A DNA stretch of 64,000 nt, taken from the NCBI GenBank assembly GCA_002917075.1, contig NTMA01000121.1, forward strand, positions 1 to 64,000, given 5' to 3'. The translations under genes and the position numbers were made by a program. The DNA is from Hawksworthiomyces lignivorus (taxonomy: Eukaryota > Ascomycota > Sordariomycetes > Ophiostomatales > Ophiostomataceae). Below are positions 36,127 to 47,838 of this stretch, one piece after another; positions within the stretch are counted from its first letter, which is position 1; each line of letters begins with the position of its first letter. Below the pieces are notes generated by a model that saw nothing but the letters and a program-made list of their open reading frames with translations, had not been told where the DNA came from and did not search any database.

Positions 36127-38263
36127 TTACAGCGCCGTGAAGACCGACGCAAAGGTGAACCCCAGGCCGTAGTTTCCACAGTATGCCACCGATCCGTCCG
36201 CGTTGCTGAACGTGCACGGCTTGTCGCATAGGTACGTCGTGGTGCTGATCGCCGTCGACCCCTGCAGCACGTTTGTGCACGTGCAGACTGTGTTGTAGCC
36301 GAGCGCCGCGGTGGCGTTGACCCGCGGCGCCAGCGTAAAGTACACGGCGCGCTGCCCGCCGCTGGCCGTGCCGCAGAAGGTGGCGCACTCGTCGATGGAC
36401 TCGGTGACGACCATCGACGCCAGCACCGGGTTGCCGCCCAGATTGATCTCGTTCACCGTCCAGCATCCAGAGTAGCCGTAGCCTTCATAATTCGATGCCG
36501 TCCCGTTCCCGTCGCTGGTTCCGTTGCCCGCAGGCCCGGGAGGACCGGGCGGGCCTGCTGAGCCCTGTGGCCCTGCTGGGCCCGTCGGCCCTGGGGAGCC
36601 TTGCGGGCCTGAGGGGCCCGTCGCGCCAGTTGGGCCTGGAGCGCCAGATGCCCCTATGGGGCCAGACGGTCCAGACGGTCCCGCCGAGCCTTGAGGGCCT
36701 GCTGGACCTGTCGGCCCTGCTGGACCCGCCGAGCCTCGCGGACCTGATGGACCGGCCGCGCCGGTGGGACCGGGAGCACCTGAAGCGCCCGACGGACCCG
36801 ATGGACCTGCTAGACCTTGAGGGCCAGATGGGCCGGGAGGACCCTGGCTTCCGTCAAGTCCATTTGTGCCATTGTAGCCTTGAGGCCCCTGAGGTCCTGC
36901 TGGACCCTCTGGACCGGCCGGGCCTCTCGTTCCGTTGACACCGTTTATGCCGTTTATGCCATTCAATCCGTTCTTTCCGTTCTTTCCATTCGTTCCATCT
37001 GTTCCATCTGTTCCATCTGTTCCATCTGTTCCATCCTTTCCACTCTTTCCATTCTGCCCATTCTCCCCATTCTGCCCGTTCTGCCCATTGGCTCCCGGCT
37101 GGCCTTCCACGATAATCGTGGTCTCGCCGCTACTGCCAGAGCCGCTGCCGGACCCGCCAGCACCAGAACTTCCTCCACCACTAGAGCTGCCGCCTCCAGG
37201 GCCACCTCCCCCAGAGGACCCGCCGGTGCCGTAGCCTGAAGATGAACCAGCTTCGGCCCATGCCCACGCGTCGGCCGAGGACCCGGCACTGCCAGAGTTT
37301 CCACCTCCTCCGCTGTATGCCGCAGCGCCTGCGGGTCCATATCCACCAGCGACAGATCCAGCAGCTCCAGCCGACGCCGATGAGCCGCCTGAATTTCCTG
37401 CGCTCCCCGAGTTCCCTACAATACCTTCGCGGCCTCCGCTACCTGCCCTGCTGGAGCCGCTAGCACCACTCTGTGGAAGCCCAGGAGCTGCTGAGCCCCC
37501 CGAGCCATCTGGGCTGCTAGAACTGCCTGGGACACCATTGCCGTTGCTGCCATAGTAATTGTTTTGTGTATTGTAAATGTTAACCGTCGTGGAGCCGCCA
37601 TTTGATGGGCAGCGGGAAGCTGTCCATGTGTTAGTCAGGCGCAGGCGGACAAGGCCCTGAACTTCATTAGAGATCCTTCACTGACAAGAAACATAGTGCA
37701 GCGTGACTGGCTTGCAGGCGCTCGGTGCACCACCAGCTGCAAATACGGCGATCACTGCGTTGGAAGCTGATAGGCAGAAGCTGGCATTGCCGCTGCTGAA
37801 TTTGGCGTGGGACCACTGCAGCACGCCTTTCTCGATGGAAAAGCCTGTGCGGACAGGGCCATCCGAACCGGGCCCCAGTAGAGGTTCGAAGGGTCGGGTG
37901 TCGGGGTCTGCGGTAACAAGATGATCACCAGCATACAGCTGACTGTCGACGAGGTGGAAATATGTTGCCCCCTGGCAGGCCGGCACGGTGCCCTCGGTGA
38001 CAACGTAGGCGAACGACTGTCTTCTTCGCAGGTGGCGTTTGGCAAACTGGCTGCTGCTTAGTTGCAGCAAGAAGATGTCGGCTGATGCTTGTCTGAAGGA
38101 TAGTCAGTATTTTTTGCGTGCTTATACATTCTGTGTTATCGGAATAAACTAACGGCAATGGTGAGCTTCCAAATATAGAATTGGCAGTTGGTATTGTCGA
38201 TGAATCGGGCATATACGGCCCTGCCACTCCGAAGAGAGCCACAAGTGTTTCAAGCAAACCCAT
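36127..38263 (-). CDS. Secreted collagen-like protein with DUF7908-like and WSC-type domains
   Basis: Three exons in phase: 38263-38154, 38092-37686 and 37619-36127, 669 residues. A short hydrophobic start ('[15 protein letters not shown]') may be a weak signal peptide. Residues ~45-172 look like the fungal extracellular DUF7908 domain ('[19 protein letters not shown]', 'ASFCLS', '[10 protein letters not shown]'). A Ser/Gly-rich linker follows to ~342. Residues 345-536 are 64 uninterrupted Gly-X-Y triplets, the first third rich in Asn/Asp (GTD repeated), the rest in GPx. The last ~115 residues have eight cysteines spaced C, Cx3C, CxC, Cx3C, C, as in WSC carbohydrate-binding domains. It is probably a trimeric cell-surface or matrix protein. 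Intron 2 uses GTCAGT as donor, the least certain junction. No GPI signal is clear. Confidence 0.82.
36992..37036. repeat. 9-bp tandem repeat inside the collagen region
   Basis: GTTCCATCT is repeated four times, followed by a variant ending in C. On the coding strand each unit encodes one Gly-Thr-Asp triplet, so copy-number change alters collagen length without a frameshift. Confidence 0.85.
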
Positions 38264-41200
38264 GATGGGTCTTTGAAAATGGTAAACATGCAATGGAGAA
38301 CTTTGTTAAGAAATCGTCACTTCTGAATTGAAATGATCTCAGAAAATTCAACAAGATATTGGTAGAAAGCGAAAATCAAATCAAAGCTGGTGAAACCCAA
38401 CAGCGAGGATATTGGAGACGGAGTGAGAAGAAAGAGAAGAAGAAAAGAACTCAAACGAAGAGCCAAAGCGACAGGAAGATTAGCATGACGAGAGAAAGAG
38501 CTATAGGAAACGCTCAAGAATGCTAGGGGTCCCCAAGGGCGCCCCGAAATTTAGACATTTGCATATTTTGGTTCGAATAGGACTGGCTAAAAGATATCTT
38601 CCTTTCGCCAAAACCAAGAAAGACGTGTTCGACTGCTAGGTCCTTCACAATTACGTGGCTCTATCGATGATTAGGTTTTGAAAATGGAAACCGAAACCTC
38701 TCTCTGGTCTTCCTTTCTTGGAACCTATGATGATGGGAAAATAAGGGGGGGGGGGCGGTACACCAACATCATGGCATTATATTGTTGGCTAGGTGACTGT
38801 TCACGAGATCGCGACTGTTAGACGAAACCGCTCATTCGCCACAGAATTGCGCAAGACGCGCAGTCGGTATACTCACAATGAGATCACAGTCCCTTATTCT
38901 GGAGAACAATACATATCTATCATGTCCATCCCGCACCCTAGGCTTTCAATCCCGAAGGAATGCACTGTTCCATTGCATCGGACTGGCATTTTTGAGGCCC
39001 ATGTAAAAGCACGTATGCCACTATCTTTATTTTCTCTTCACTTCCACCCGTTTTCGATAATTCATCTGACCATTGGCGTGTGGAGCCATCTCAGAGCTCG
39101 TTCATAGATAACGATCTTCGGAATCATTCTTCGGATGGCGGCATCGGCAGCACAGATAGGTGCAGACTTGAGCTCTCCCTCTCTCGCACGATACTAAATC
39201 CGCAAATATACAAGCCTAGTACTTCTATAAAGAAAAATAATACAGACATAAAATAAGGACTCGAGGATAAAGAGAGGTTGCGTTTGAATATTGTAGCTTT
39301 TTCGAAGCCACGGTCATATTGGCAAAGAGCCTTGTTAGCTACGTACGTTTTGGAGTTCATCGATTTGTTCGTTCAACTGAAGCTCCATTTTCTATGCAGC
39401 GAAATGCTCATCTGCTTTTGCGAATAAATTGTAAGGGATAAAAAGGGGTAATGGAAATTAAAGACCAAGAAAAATTGTACACGAAGGGATGTCTGCGTAT
39501 AGCCTTACTAAGTGAACTCGCAGGTTTAAATCGCATTCTATAAATAAGGGAGCGTAAGTGATATGAGAACATAGATAAAGAACATACGAGGAGACACGAG
39601 AAACCGTTGCGTCTTTCCTGCTTCTTTTTGCTTCTTCTTTAGATAGTTCTCTTCCGGTTTTGTGTCCAGATACTGACTAGTTTGTTTACTGTTTTCTTTT
39701 CTCTCATTTTTTTTTTTACTTCATTCAGTGGTCCGTCTTCAACTTTAGAGTCAGTCAACATTTATTTACCTAGGTCAGGTATGCCCTGGCATATATCCCA
39801 GAGACATCCACAAAATGCAGTCTCGTTTTCAACGCTTTACAGACGTAAGCGCAAGCGATATGAGTAAATTTGGCACAAATAACTGACAAGCCATGATGGA
39901 AAGGCAACTCACTCTCATCTGATCGGTGCAGATCTCGGTTGCCGGCGAGAATGCTGGGTGGCGAGCAAAATACTACTTTAAGCACGGATCGGCACTCGCC
40001 CTCCGTATGTCTCGGTCGAAAACGCCCAGTCGTTATTAATGCGCATTCTTTATTCTAGGCCGGGTTTTTGCCGGCGCGGCGACCGTTATCTGTAAAACGT
40101 TCACGGCAATAGTTCAAGAGCTTAACCTAGTGATCTCGGTAAAGCAGAAAAAGAAAGTTGAGCTTAAAGCTCGGCATCACTTACAAGTTCGTGCCATAAA
40201 TTATTCACCGACTGGCAAAATCTATATTCGTGGCAGTGATAGAGATGCTTAATATTAAACTCACCATGATGATTTTTCGAGAAAATCGACGTCTCAAACT
40301 AGAAGTAGACACTCTGAGCTTTTGTTCTCTTTCTTTCCAGCGGTTATCAAGTAAGCACATATGCCAATATTGCTATGGCTAGGGATGGATGGTGAGATAA
40401 TTTCACGACCCATCTTATTGCGGTGCTCTTTCTTATCACATGTTACTGTAGGACGAAGATGTTCCTAGTATGGTCATATTATTCAGTGAATATACATAGA
40501 ATATGTCACTCACTTGCAGTCCCCATGGTCCGGTTCATGATAGCAGTGCTATCTGGTGCCATATTTACGTATGCTGTCTCTTTCGCTGTACGTATCAATT
40601 CCGCCTAGACAGGTCAACAAAATTGAACAGAGATATATGAGAACAGAAGTCAGACGCAGGAGCTAAATAAAAAAAAGAAATCGACGATGGACCGTCTGGT
40701 CTTCTTTTGTTCTATCCCTCATAAAATAGTACCGTATGAAATAGACGAGAATCTAACAGGTCTTCTGACGGCATTCCAAAATAGCCTCCTAATCCATATG
40801 CAGAAGCAATATGTTTTATTCATACCGCAGTCTGTGCAGATCATCGTGCTTACTACTGGAAACTATTTTGGAAATCTAGCATGTTGGATGGTCTTGACGA
40901 CGTCTACGAGGCAACCACCTTGACCTTGTCTTTTATTGGCATCTCTGTTATGGTCTTTGAGACAGCTTTACTCATGCCAGGAAGTCATCCAGCACTCTGG
41001 CCCATTCTTTTTCTTGCGGAATAGGACATCGTAGGGGGGAAAGAAGCCTTTATTGGTCTAGCCACGGTCTCATATGACTCTTGTCTAAGAGTGTCGTGTT
41101 CGATTCAAGTCCAGTGTGGGATCCGATGGGATCATGAAATCGTACCTCGAACGATTTTCTACTTGCCCGTGAGACATCTACACAAGTATGCCTGCGTATC

Positions 41201-41577
41201 GAATACACAGACCAGCCAACAAATAGAAGAGAATAAGCAAGGAAATATCTGCTGCCATTGTTGGCCATAAGTTGCGAGATTATTTCTAAAGGAACTGAAA
41301 CAAGAAACCAGAGAAGGCTGGCAAAGTCGAAGACGACAAAGATGCGCACTAGCGTCCAATTCAGAGAACACTCGCTGATCGTTTCTTTCTTTCTGACTCC
41401 TTGAGACTAATGCATATAAAAGCTTCAAGAAATCCTCTTAGTTCCTTGCGTAGAAAGACTAGAAAAGAAAAGAAAATAACATTTAGCACTAGAAAATAAC
41501 CAATTTTCCAAGCTAGATTACCCAGTCTTCCTCTTCTTCTTTCCCACAAACCATACCCGCCAACATACGCAATCAAT
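38264..41577. other. A+T-richer, gene-poor 3.3-kb stretch
   Basis: By eye more A+T-rich than the flanks, with no supportable gene. It holds short protein-like fragments on the minus strand near 39062-39388 and 39770-40150 that do not form a convincing model. A short A-box/B-box-like segment lies near 41060-41130. The segment separates the collagen-like gene from the secreted cysteine-rich gene. Confidence 0.45.
41415..41420 (+). promoter_or_regulatory. Possible TATA box of the secreted-protein gene
   Basis: TATAAA, in the context GCATATAAAAGC, lies about 160 bp upstream of the ATG at 41578. It is the clearest TATA element next to a gene in the window; a 5' UTR of about 100-130 bp would follow. 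Confidence 0.45.
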
Positions 41578-42005
41578 ATGCTGTTCCAAGAGACCATCTT
41601 TGCCGTTGCCACGGCCGCCATCATTGCATTTGTCCGCCCGTCCACGGCCTATAACATTGCTTGCGAGTACCAGGGATATAAATGCGGTTCGACCCTGTTT
41701 AACACAGATGGTACGCACTTACAACAACTGGCCTGCTTTCTCATTACATATATACACACATATACACACAGTAACAGATTCTCTCTCTCATCTTGATACA
41801 CCTAACTGACTGGACAGGCTATGACCTCGCGGAATTGACTTCTGCTGTCAATAAAACTGGTATCATTCCTCCGCTTCTGGATTTCCAGCTCCTAGACGTG
41901 CTCTACCGTTGCATCGACGTCAATGGCACCCTTGCGGGCAACTCTTACTGCATTGCCGGCTGCATCACCATGGCTGCCACTGCAAATGACCAGTGCGCCA
42001 TGTGA
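41578..42005 (+). CDS. Small secreted six-cysteine protein
   Basis: Two exons: 41578-41710 and 41818-42005, with a 107-bp intron (GTACGC...ACAG, containing a TATACACACA repeat), 106 residues. Residues 1-24 form a clear signal peptide with hydrophobic core 'TIFAVATAAIIAFV' and a likely cleavage after 'PSTA'. The mature protein of ~82 residues has six cysteines (C29, C36, C76, C89, C93, C104), an even number that suggests three disulfides, and NKT and NGT glycosylation sequons. A central 'GIIPPLLDFQLLDVLY' segment is hydrophobic. I do not recognise a named family. The size, secretion signal, cysteine content and isolation in A+T-richer DNA fit the candidate-effector class of fungal secreted proteins; that role is inference. 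Confidence 0.78.
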
Positions 42006-43066
42006 ATCTGAAGAGACGGAAAATGCACACGGCAAGTGTGCCCTTTCCGCTGTGGCCAATTCTCAAGGCGTGGACTCCGTATCTCACTCTACAATTCATA
42101 ATCATCACTACTTCCCCTCGTTTTCGATGCAAGCAGTGAGGTGGTATTACAACTTTGTCTATTTCTGAGAATACATCTAGGTCGCCTATGGTAGAGGTTG
42201 GAGAGAGTCATGAACGGAAATTTTGATTGTCATAAGTAGATAGTAAATAGCGACGCAAACATGATCATTATTTCCGGAGACATAAATTAGTATCCAAAGT
42301 TCGAAAGTGCAGCCGAGAAAAGCCACGGATATGATTTACAAGACATTTGTTCATACTGAAATATATAGAAGTGTTATCTTACACAAGACTACAAAGCTTT
42401 TAATATGGAGAAAATATAGATTTTTGGGTATATAGAGATGCATATATGAGAATAAGCCATAGGATACAAAAAATAGCTCCTATACTTCTTGACTGCGCCG
42501 ATGCATAATCTGGTGCAATCGTACGCTGCTCTTTGGCCAGCAAAGCACCGTCCAACAGAGCACTGCATGATATTTGCCGTATGATTTGGATCCAATTTGT
42601 GCGGCGCATAATGTTTTCGAAAGCAAAAGAAAAGACGTCATGACATCGCCCATCAAATCTCATATTGAACCTTCCAGTCAATTCCCTTGCCCATGCCCAG
42701 AATAAAAGCAAAGCTGTCCCAATGAATACCGCCGAAACAAAACAAAGAAAAAGTATCCTTCAGAAAGAATGGCATGAGTAAAATGCAGTCGCCAAATATA
42801 ATGAACGGTTTCGTATGCGAGTGAATATCAGAGGCCCCCTTTTGTGAAGGGGGCATATAAATTGTAAAAATACAAAGCCCAGGTAACTTTGCTAGACTTA
42901 GACAAAAAAAGAATAAGGAAATCGTATATGGCGTCATGACGAGTGACAAAATTGTTTGGATCCCGCGTACATCAAAGGTTAATGATTCACAGTAACGACA
43001 ATAGGTGTCTTAAGCGAGTTGGTGTATAGGCGCCAAAAGAATGCAATATTGAAAAAGACATCAAAA
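42006..43066. other. A+T-rich spacer between the secreted-protein gene and the disordered-protein gene
   Basis: About 1.06 kb, convergent 3' regions. It is clearly A+T-rich with no credible frame. Confidence 0.55.
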
Positions 43067-46000
43067 CTATCCCCAAATAGGGACGCCACGGTAAGCCGGA
43101 GAGTTGTAGCTGTGGAGAATGCGGTAAGGCGCTGCAGGGCCGTACTGCGAGCCCATGCTTCGATTGCGGTGATGTGAGTTGCGTGGTACACTTGGAGGCG
43201 GGCGAGCATATTGCTGGTAGTAATAGTCCCATGCCTGTTGCTGCTGCAACCTATAGCTGTTCCCTCCGCTGCTGCTGCCACTGCCACTTCGCCGGCGGGC
43301 ACCACCCCATGGGTCTCCAGTATTAGCGGTATAACCATTCGACATGTGAGGAGGGTTGTATTGGCTCGGTGCGTAACCGCCGCCTCCATTCCATCCTTGG
43401 AGATTGTTGCTATATCCATCGTAACTGGCCCTGTGTCGGAGCATAGGCGGTTGCTGCTCATTTCTATCTTGTATATAGTCCTCTTGACCTCTACTACCCA
43501 TTGGACCCATGAAACTTGATTGTGGTACGATCCCGGAAACAGATCTTCGAGGCCCTTGGGATCCTTGGTGGCCTGGGTTCAGCTGGCCTCGGGAGGCCAC
43601 CATAGAGTTGCTGCGGTTGGACTCAATAGATTCTCTCCTGCTATAGCTGTTATATTCCACTGAACTACGGCGGCTATGGCCATCAAACGACTGGCGTCCG
43701 CGACGAGACGATAGGCCGCTCTGGTCATGGTCTGTCTGCACTTCCCAATTGGGATGGGTCTGGCGCTGTGGAGAGGTGAGCTGTGGCGGAGATGCTACCA
43801 GAGAGCCAGAAATGAAACCAATGTCTTCACTATTCGCTACCAGATGACCCGTAGGTTGGTAGTATTGTGCCGATGCCGAATTGTAAAGGCTGTCTTGGCT
43901 GTTTTGGCGAGACATGCGCCTGCTGCCAGTTTCTCGAGGTGGCGTCGACTGCGGCCGTAGTTGTGGAGGTACCCGAAGTGTCGCAGGGCGTATTTGCTGC
44001 ATTCTTGCACTTGTATGAGCGAATGGCACTGGCCCTGCTTCTGATGCCATAGATGACCTCCTTTGCTGTGCCATAACTTCCGCAAAGAGAGGACTGGGAA
44101 GACTTGGCGATATGGGAATTCCACTAGCCGACATTTCAAAAGCGGGCATTGCCGGAGCATCGCTTGTCATAGAGGAATAAGTGCTTCCTGCCGTCGTCGG
44201 TCTCGACAGTCGTGGAAAGGAAATTTTCATATTGAGCGTTCGCTCAAGCTGCGCCGTCAAACTCATTGTTCGACCAAGAATTCCGGAAGAAGGCCGGGAC
44301 GAGGAGCGATGGTCGTCTTCCTCTGCTGCGACTGCAGTATTATAAGGATTAGCACCAAGACTGCTGTTTACTGAGCGAAAGGTGGCAAGTTCTGTTTCAT
44401 AGTCAGGAAAACTTTCGGGCGACGGCGTCTGCCGCTCATCTCCTCTGCGCCGGCGACGCCGCTCTTTGCCTCCCTTCTTCCTCTTTCCTGTCTCATCTAT
44501 AATAAGTTGAGCCTTTTGAGATGAGTATCTCTTTTCCTGTTCTCCATTGTCCTCATCGTTCTCACTCTCGTCATCAGCGGCATCTATGGACGGACGTGAT
44601 TTGCGGGAAGCTGCTTTCTTTAAGGGCATAACAGCGGCCGCCGCTGCGAATGATAAGGATGACGGAAGAACCTGAAACGTATGGCGGCGGGTGGAAGATT
44701 CCGACACCTCTTGCTGCGATGACTCGCTTTTGGTAATGGACTGGGTGGTGACATTGAGCTCAGCATCACCATTGCCGTGGATTTCAAGACTTCCAACACT
44801 AAAAATCGTCCGAAGAGTGTCCTTGCTCATCTGTGCTCTCAAAGACAACCGTTTCGCTGCCATGGGAAACAAGCCTGTACGCTCGTGTGGTTTTTCCTTA
44901 ACTTTAGCCGGAGCAGGTGGCGCATCTTCCTGCTCCTCAACGTCTGTAACATGAACAGTCGGCAGGCTATTGTTTGGAGCGTTGCCACTAAAGCTGAGAA
45001 GACGAAGCAGTTTGCTTGGTTTCTGCGTTCCGCCACCGACACTGGCAGCAGAGATAGAGCCGCTCGATTTGGCGCTGACAGGCGTAATTGGATTCGGGCT
45101 TGTCGTAGGTGATGGCTCGCTGTCAAGCTGCGATATCAGGTGGATGTTGTTGAGGGGTGCAGGGGCTGTATGACGCTTCTGCATAAGGCTGGTTGGGCTG
45201 CTGACAAGCCCTGGGAGAGAGGTAGCAGAAGCAGAAGCAGAGGAAGCCGACGCATCCGTTATAGACACACTGATAGGTGACATCGGCAGCGAATCTTTCA
45301 TGGGTCCATCCTTAGACAATGGTGGCGGTGGAGGTGGTGCTTCACGATGTGGAGGAGGAGGTGCTAGTAGGTCGAGAGGTGGAGGGGGCAGTGGCGGCGA
45401 TTCAGTTGGAAGAGGAGGCCTTTCCCTTGTTGACGAGGATAGAACCGACGCTGAAGCAAGAAATCCCATTCCAGGCGTATCGAGTGTAGGACTGGGCAAC
45501 TTCAGTTCGTCAATAAAGAAAGACTCTCTGTTGGAGTTTCGAGCGCCTGAAAGATCCTTGTCCGAGGAGAGCAGTATAGCAGCCTTGGCGGCGACTGGGG
45601 CCATGAGCTTGGACGCAGCGTGCTTAAACGATCTCAGAGACACATTGGAGCTGTATCCTGAATCCGCTTTGCTAAGCGGTTTGTGTGATGACTCGGATGT
45701 CGGGCTCGAGACGAAACCGCTATCGGACCGACTGACGCTTTGTATGCTATGCGCACTCTTCCGGGTCGCCAGCATTGCGGCCTTGGCACGGCGCGTGGTC
45801 GATTTCGCATTTGGGTCAACTCGGACGTCAAGAACTTCTACTGCCGCGTATTCCGATGTGCTTCGGTCGTCTTCCTCAAAAAGTTGGTCATCTATTGCCG
45901 TCGCCTTTGATGTTGTTTGCAAGGTTGTCACCGCTGAAGGCGTGGAAGCAGCATGTGCCGATTGAGCTTCTTGCAGCGAAAATGAACTAAACTCGAATCC

Positions 46001-47838
46001 AGAGAAAATGTCCTCAGGGAGCTCGATCTTTGGCAATTTAATAGGAGCAGCTCTCTTTGCCGAACTGTCCCGCGCATCGGCAATTATCGCATTTGACGCT
46101 GCTGCAGTAGTGCTGGAAGATGGCTTGAAGGAAGTGGGAGAAGGCTGGATAGAAAGATTATTGTTGTCAACTTTCCGGCCATTGCTTTTCTCAATCTCTT
46201 TTTCCTGGGCGTCGATGTCTCCGTCTACTTTAACATCGCTTTCGTTGGCTGACAGGGCTGCGAGAGCCCGCGTTCTTGCAGCAAAATCAAATTCTGGGCT
46301 GCGAACAGGATCTTGCGTTTTGATCTCCGGTTTCTGCTTCACCGTCGCTTCGGGTGAAGATACAGGACTCGCTGCACCATTCGTGATACGCAAAGAGCCC
46401 AGTTTGAATGCTCCGATCGCCGTGTACTCCCCTTCGCTTGGGGTGGATGCACGAGGGGCAGAATCAGAAAAGTTGTTTACATCAGGCCGTAATAGTGGTG
46501 GTGGTGGCATAGACATCACACGGCTTCCTGTTGATTCGAATGAAGTACGGCGCGAGAGACTCGGTGTAGCTGGATGGCTGTGCCGGAAATTTGGCCGTGC
46601 AGAAGCACCTCCAGCACTAACATAGCTGCTACTGCTGTTTCGGCGTGTAGCCACTCCTGGTACCTGCATAATAGAGCGCCTGCGAACCGGTGCATAGAGA
46701 GACAAGTCGGAGTTGGCGCGAGTAAGTGTCGGGCTTTCCGGTCGGACAGGGTGTGAGCTTTTCCAAGTCACCGCAGACAGGACAGAATTCTTGCTTTCGG
46801 AAGCAACTGAGCCTTGCTCAAGTCTTTGATCGAGTGGTGTGTCATCCACGATGTGGAGCAGCCGCTTTGCTGCGTACGACGACATATCGTAGTTCCAGGA
46901 GGCCCGGGTACCGGCCGCAGGTGGCCAACTAAATAGGTGATAACATGTTAGCTAACACACAAACCACCACAAGAGAGGTCAGCTACTAACTTCTCGGACA
47001 TCGGCCCTCCATAGTACTGGCTGAGAACCTGGTCGTACGTCATGGGAGCGTTGTCCCACGTATGCCGCTCGTCAGAGTAAGGATAAGCTGAGGAAATGCT
47101 CTTTCGCCGGCGTGAGTCTTGGTCGTCGTGAGTTTCACTGGCCCGACGCGAAGATCTTGGACGGAAGAAGCTATTTCGTTTACTTAACCTCTTCTTCAGC
47201 TTTGGTCGCTTTTGAAATTCTGGCTCGCTCTCGTCGGCGTCTGTGTCTAAGAAGACGTTGTCTTGCTGCCCCCGTAGCTCTCGCTCTTGTTGCAATTGGA
47301 GCTGCAGTTGCTGGTACTGTTGCTGATTTTGTAACTGCCGCCTCTGGAACTCTTGCTGGCGAGATTGCTGCTCCTGGAGAAGCTCGAGGTCGAGACTAGG
47401 TGTTGGATATATAGATGATATGGGCCGCCAGGCTGCAGGATCTCGCTGGCCCGTTACGGCCACGACCGCCTCTTCGAATGTGAAAACGGATGAGCTTAGA
47501 GCTGGTGAGATGGGCGAGGTAGGTGAAGGCAGAGCTGGTAGAGGCCGTGAATAGTTGGGCGCAGCAAAATTTGGCGATGTCGGGGTGTTTGGAGAGGAGA
47601 AGGAAGACGGAATAACCTGGGCGATGTTGGGATTAGAGTAGCGTTCAGAGCCGGCGCCATTCGCAAGGCCATCAGGACTTGAATACAGGCCAGCTGTCGA
47701 GCGGATGCGGGTTCGGGGTTTGGTCAACTTATGAGGAAGAGAGTGCTTAGATGGAAGAGGAAGAGGTGGGAGAGGTCGGTTTGGAGACGGAGGGACAAGA
47801 GTCTCCCGGTATATCTCGGTGGATGGATTGTTCCCCAT
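43067..47838 (-). CDS. Large disordered protein with N-myristoylation signal, function unknown
   Basis: Two exons: 47838-46991 and 46928-43067, with a 62-bp intron (GTTAGT...TTTAG) joining 'YYGGPMSEN' to 'WPPAAGTRASWNYDM', 1,569 residues. It begins 'MGNNPSTE', which satisfies the N-myristoyltransferase consensus (Gly2, Ser6, no Pro7). Then come Pro-rich SH3-ligand-like stretches ('PNRPLPPLPLPS'), a Gln-rich coiled coil (~153-192), a basic cluster (~210-235, 'RPKLKKRLSKRNSFFRPRSS'), a polyproline block (~785-825) resembling profilin/SH3 ligands, many phospho-type Ser motifs, and a Gly/Tyr/Gln-rich C-terminus. No folded catalytic domain is visible. A membrane-tethered cortical or signalling scaffold is a reasonable guess from composition only. 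The upstream frame extends to a TTG, so 47838 is the first ATG. Confidence 0.8.

Noticed and set aside
41060..41130. tRNA-like segment with a TTCGATTC B-box-like motif and a CTCTT...AAGAG hairpin
   Set aside because: No acceptor stem can be paired around it and the A-box region does not fit; it cannot be folded into a cloverleaf by hand.
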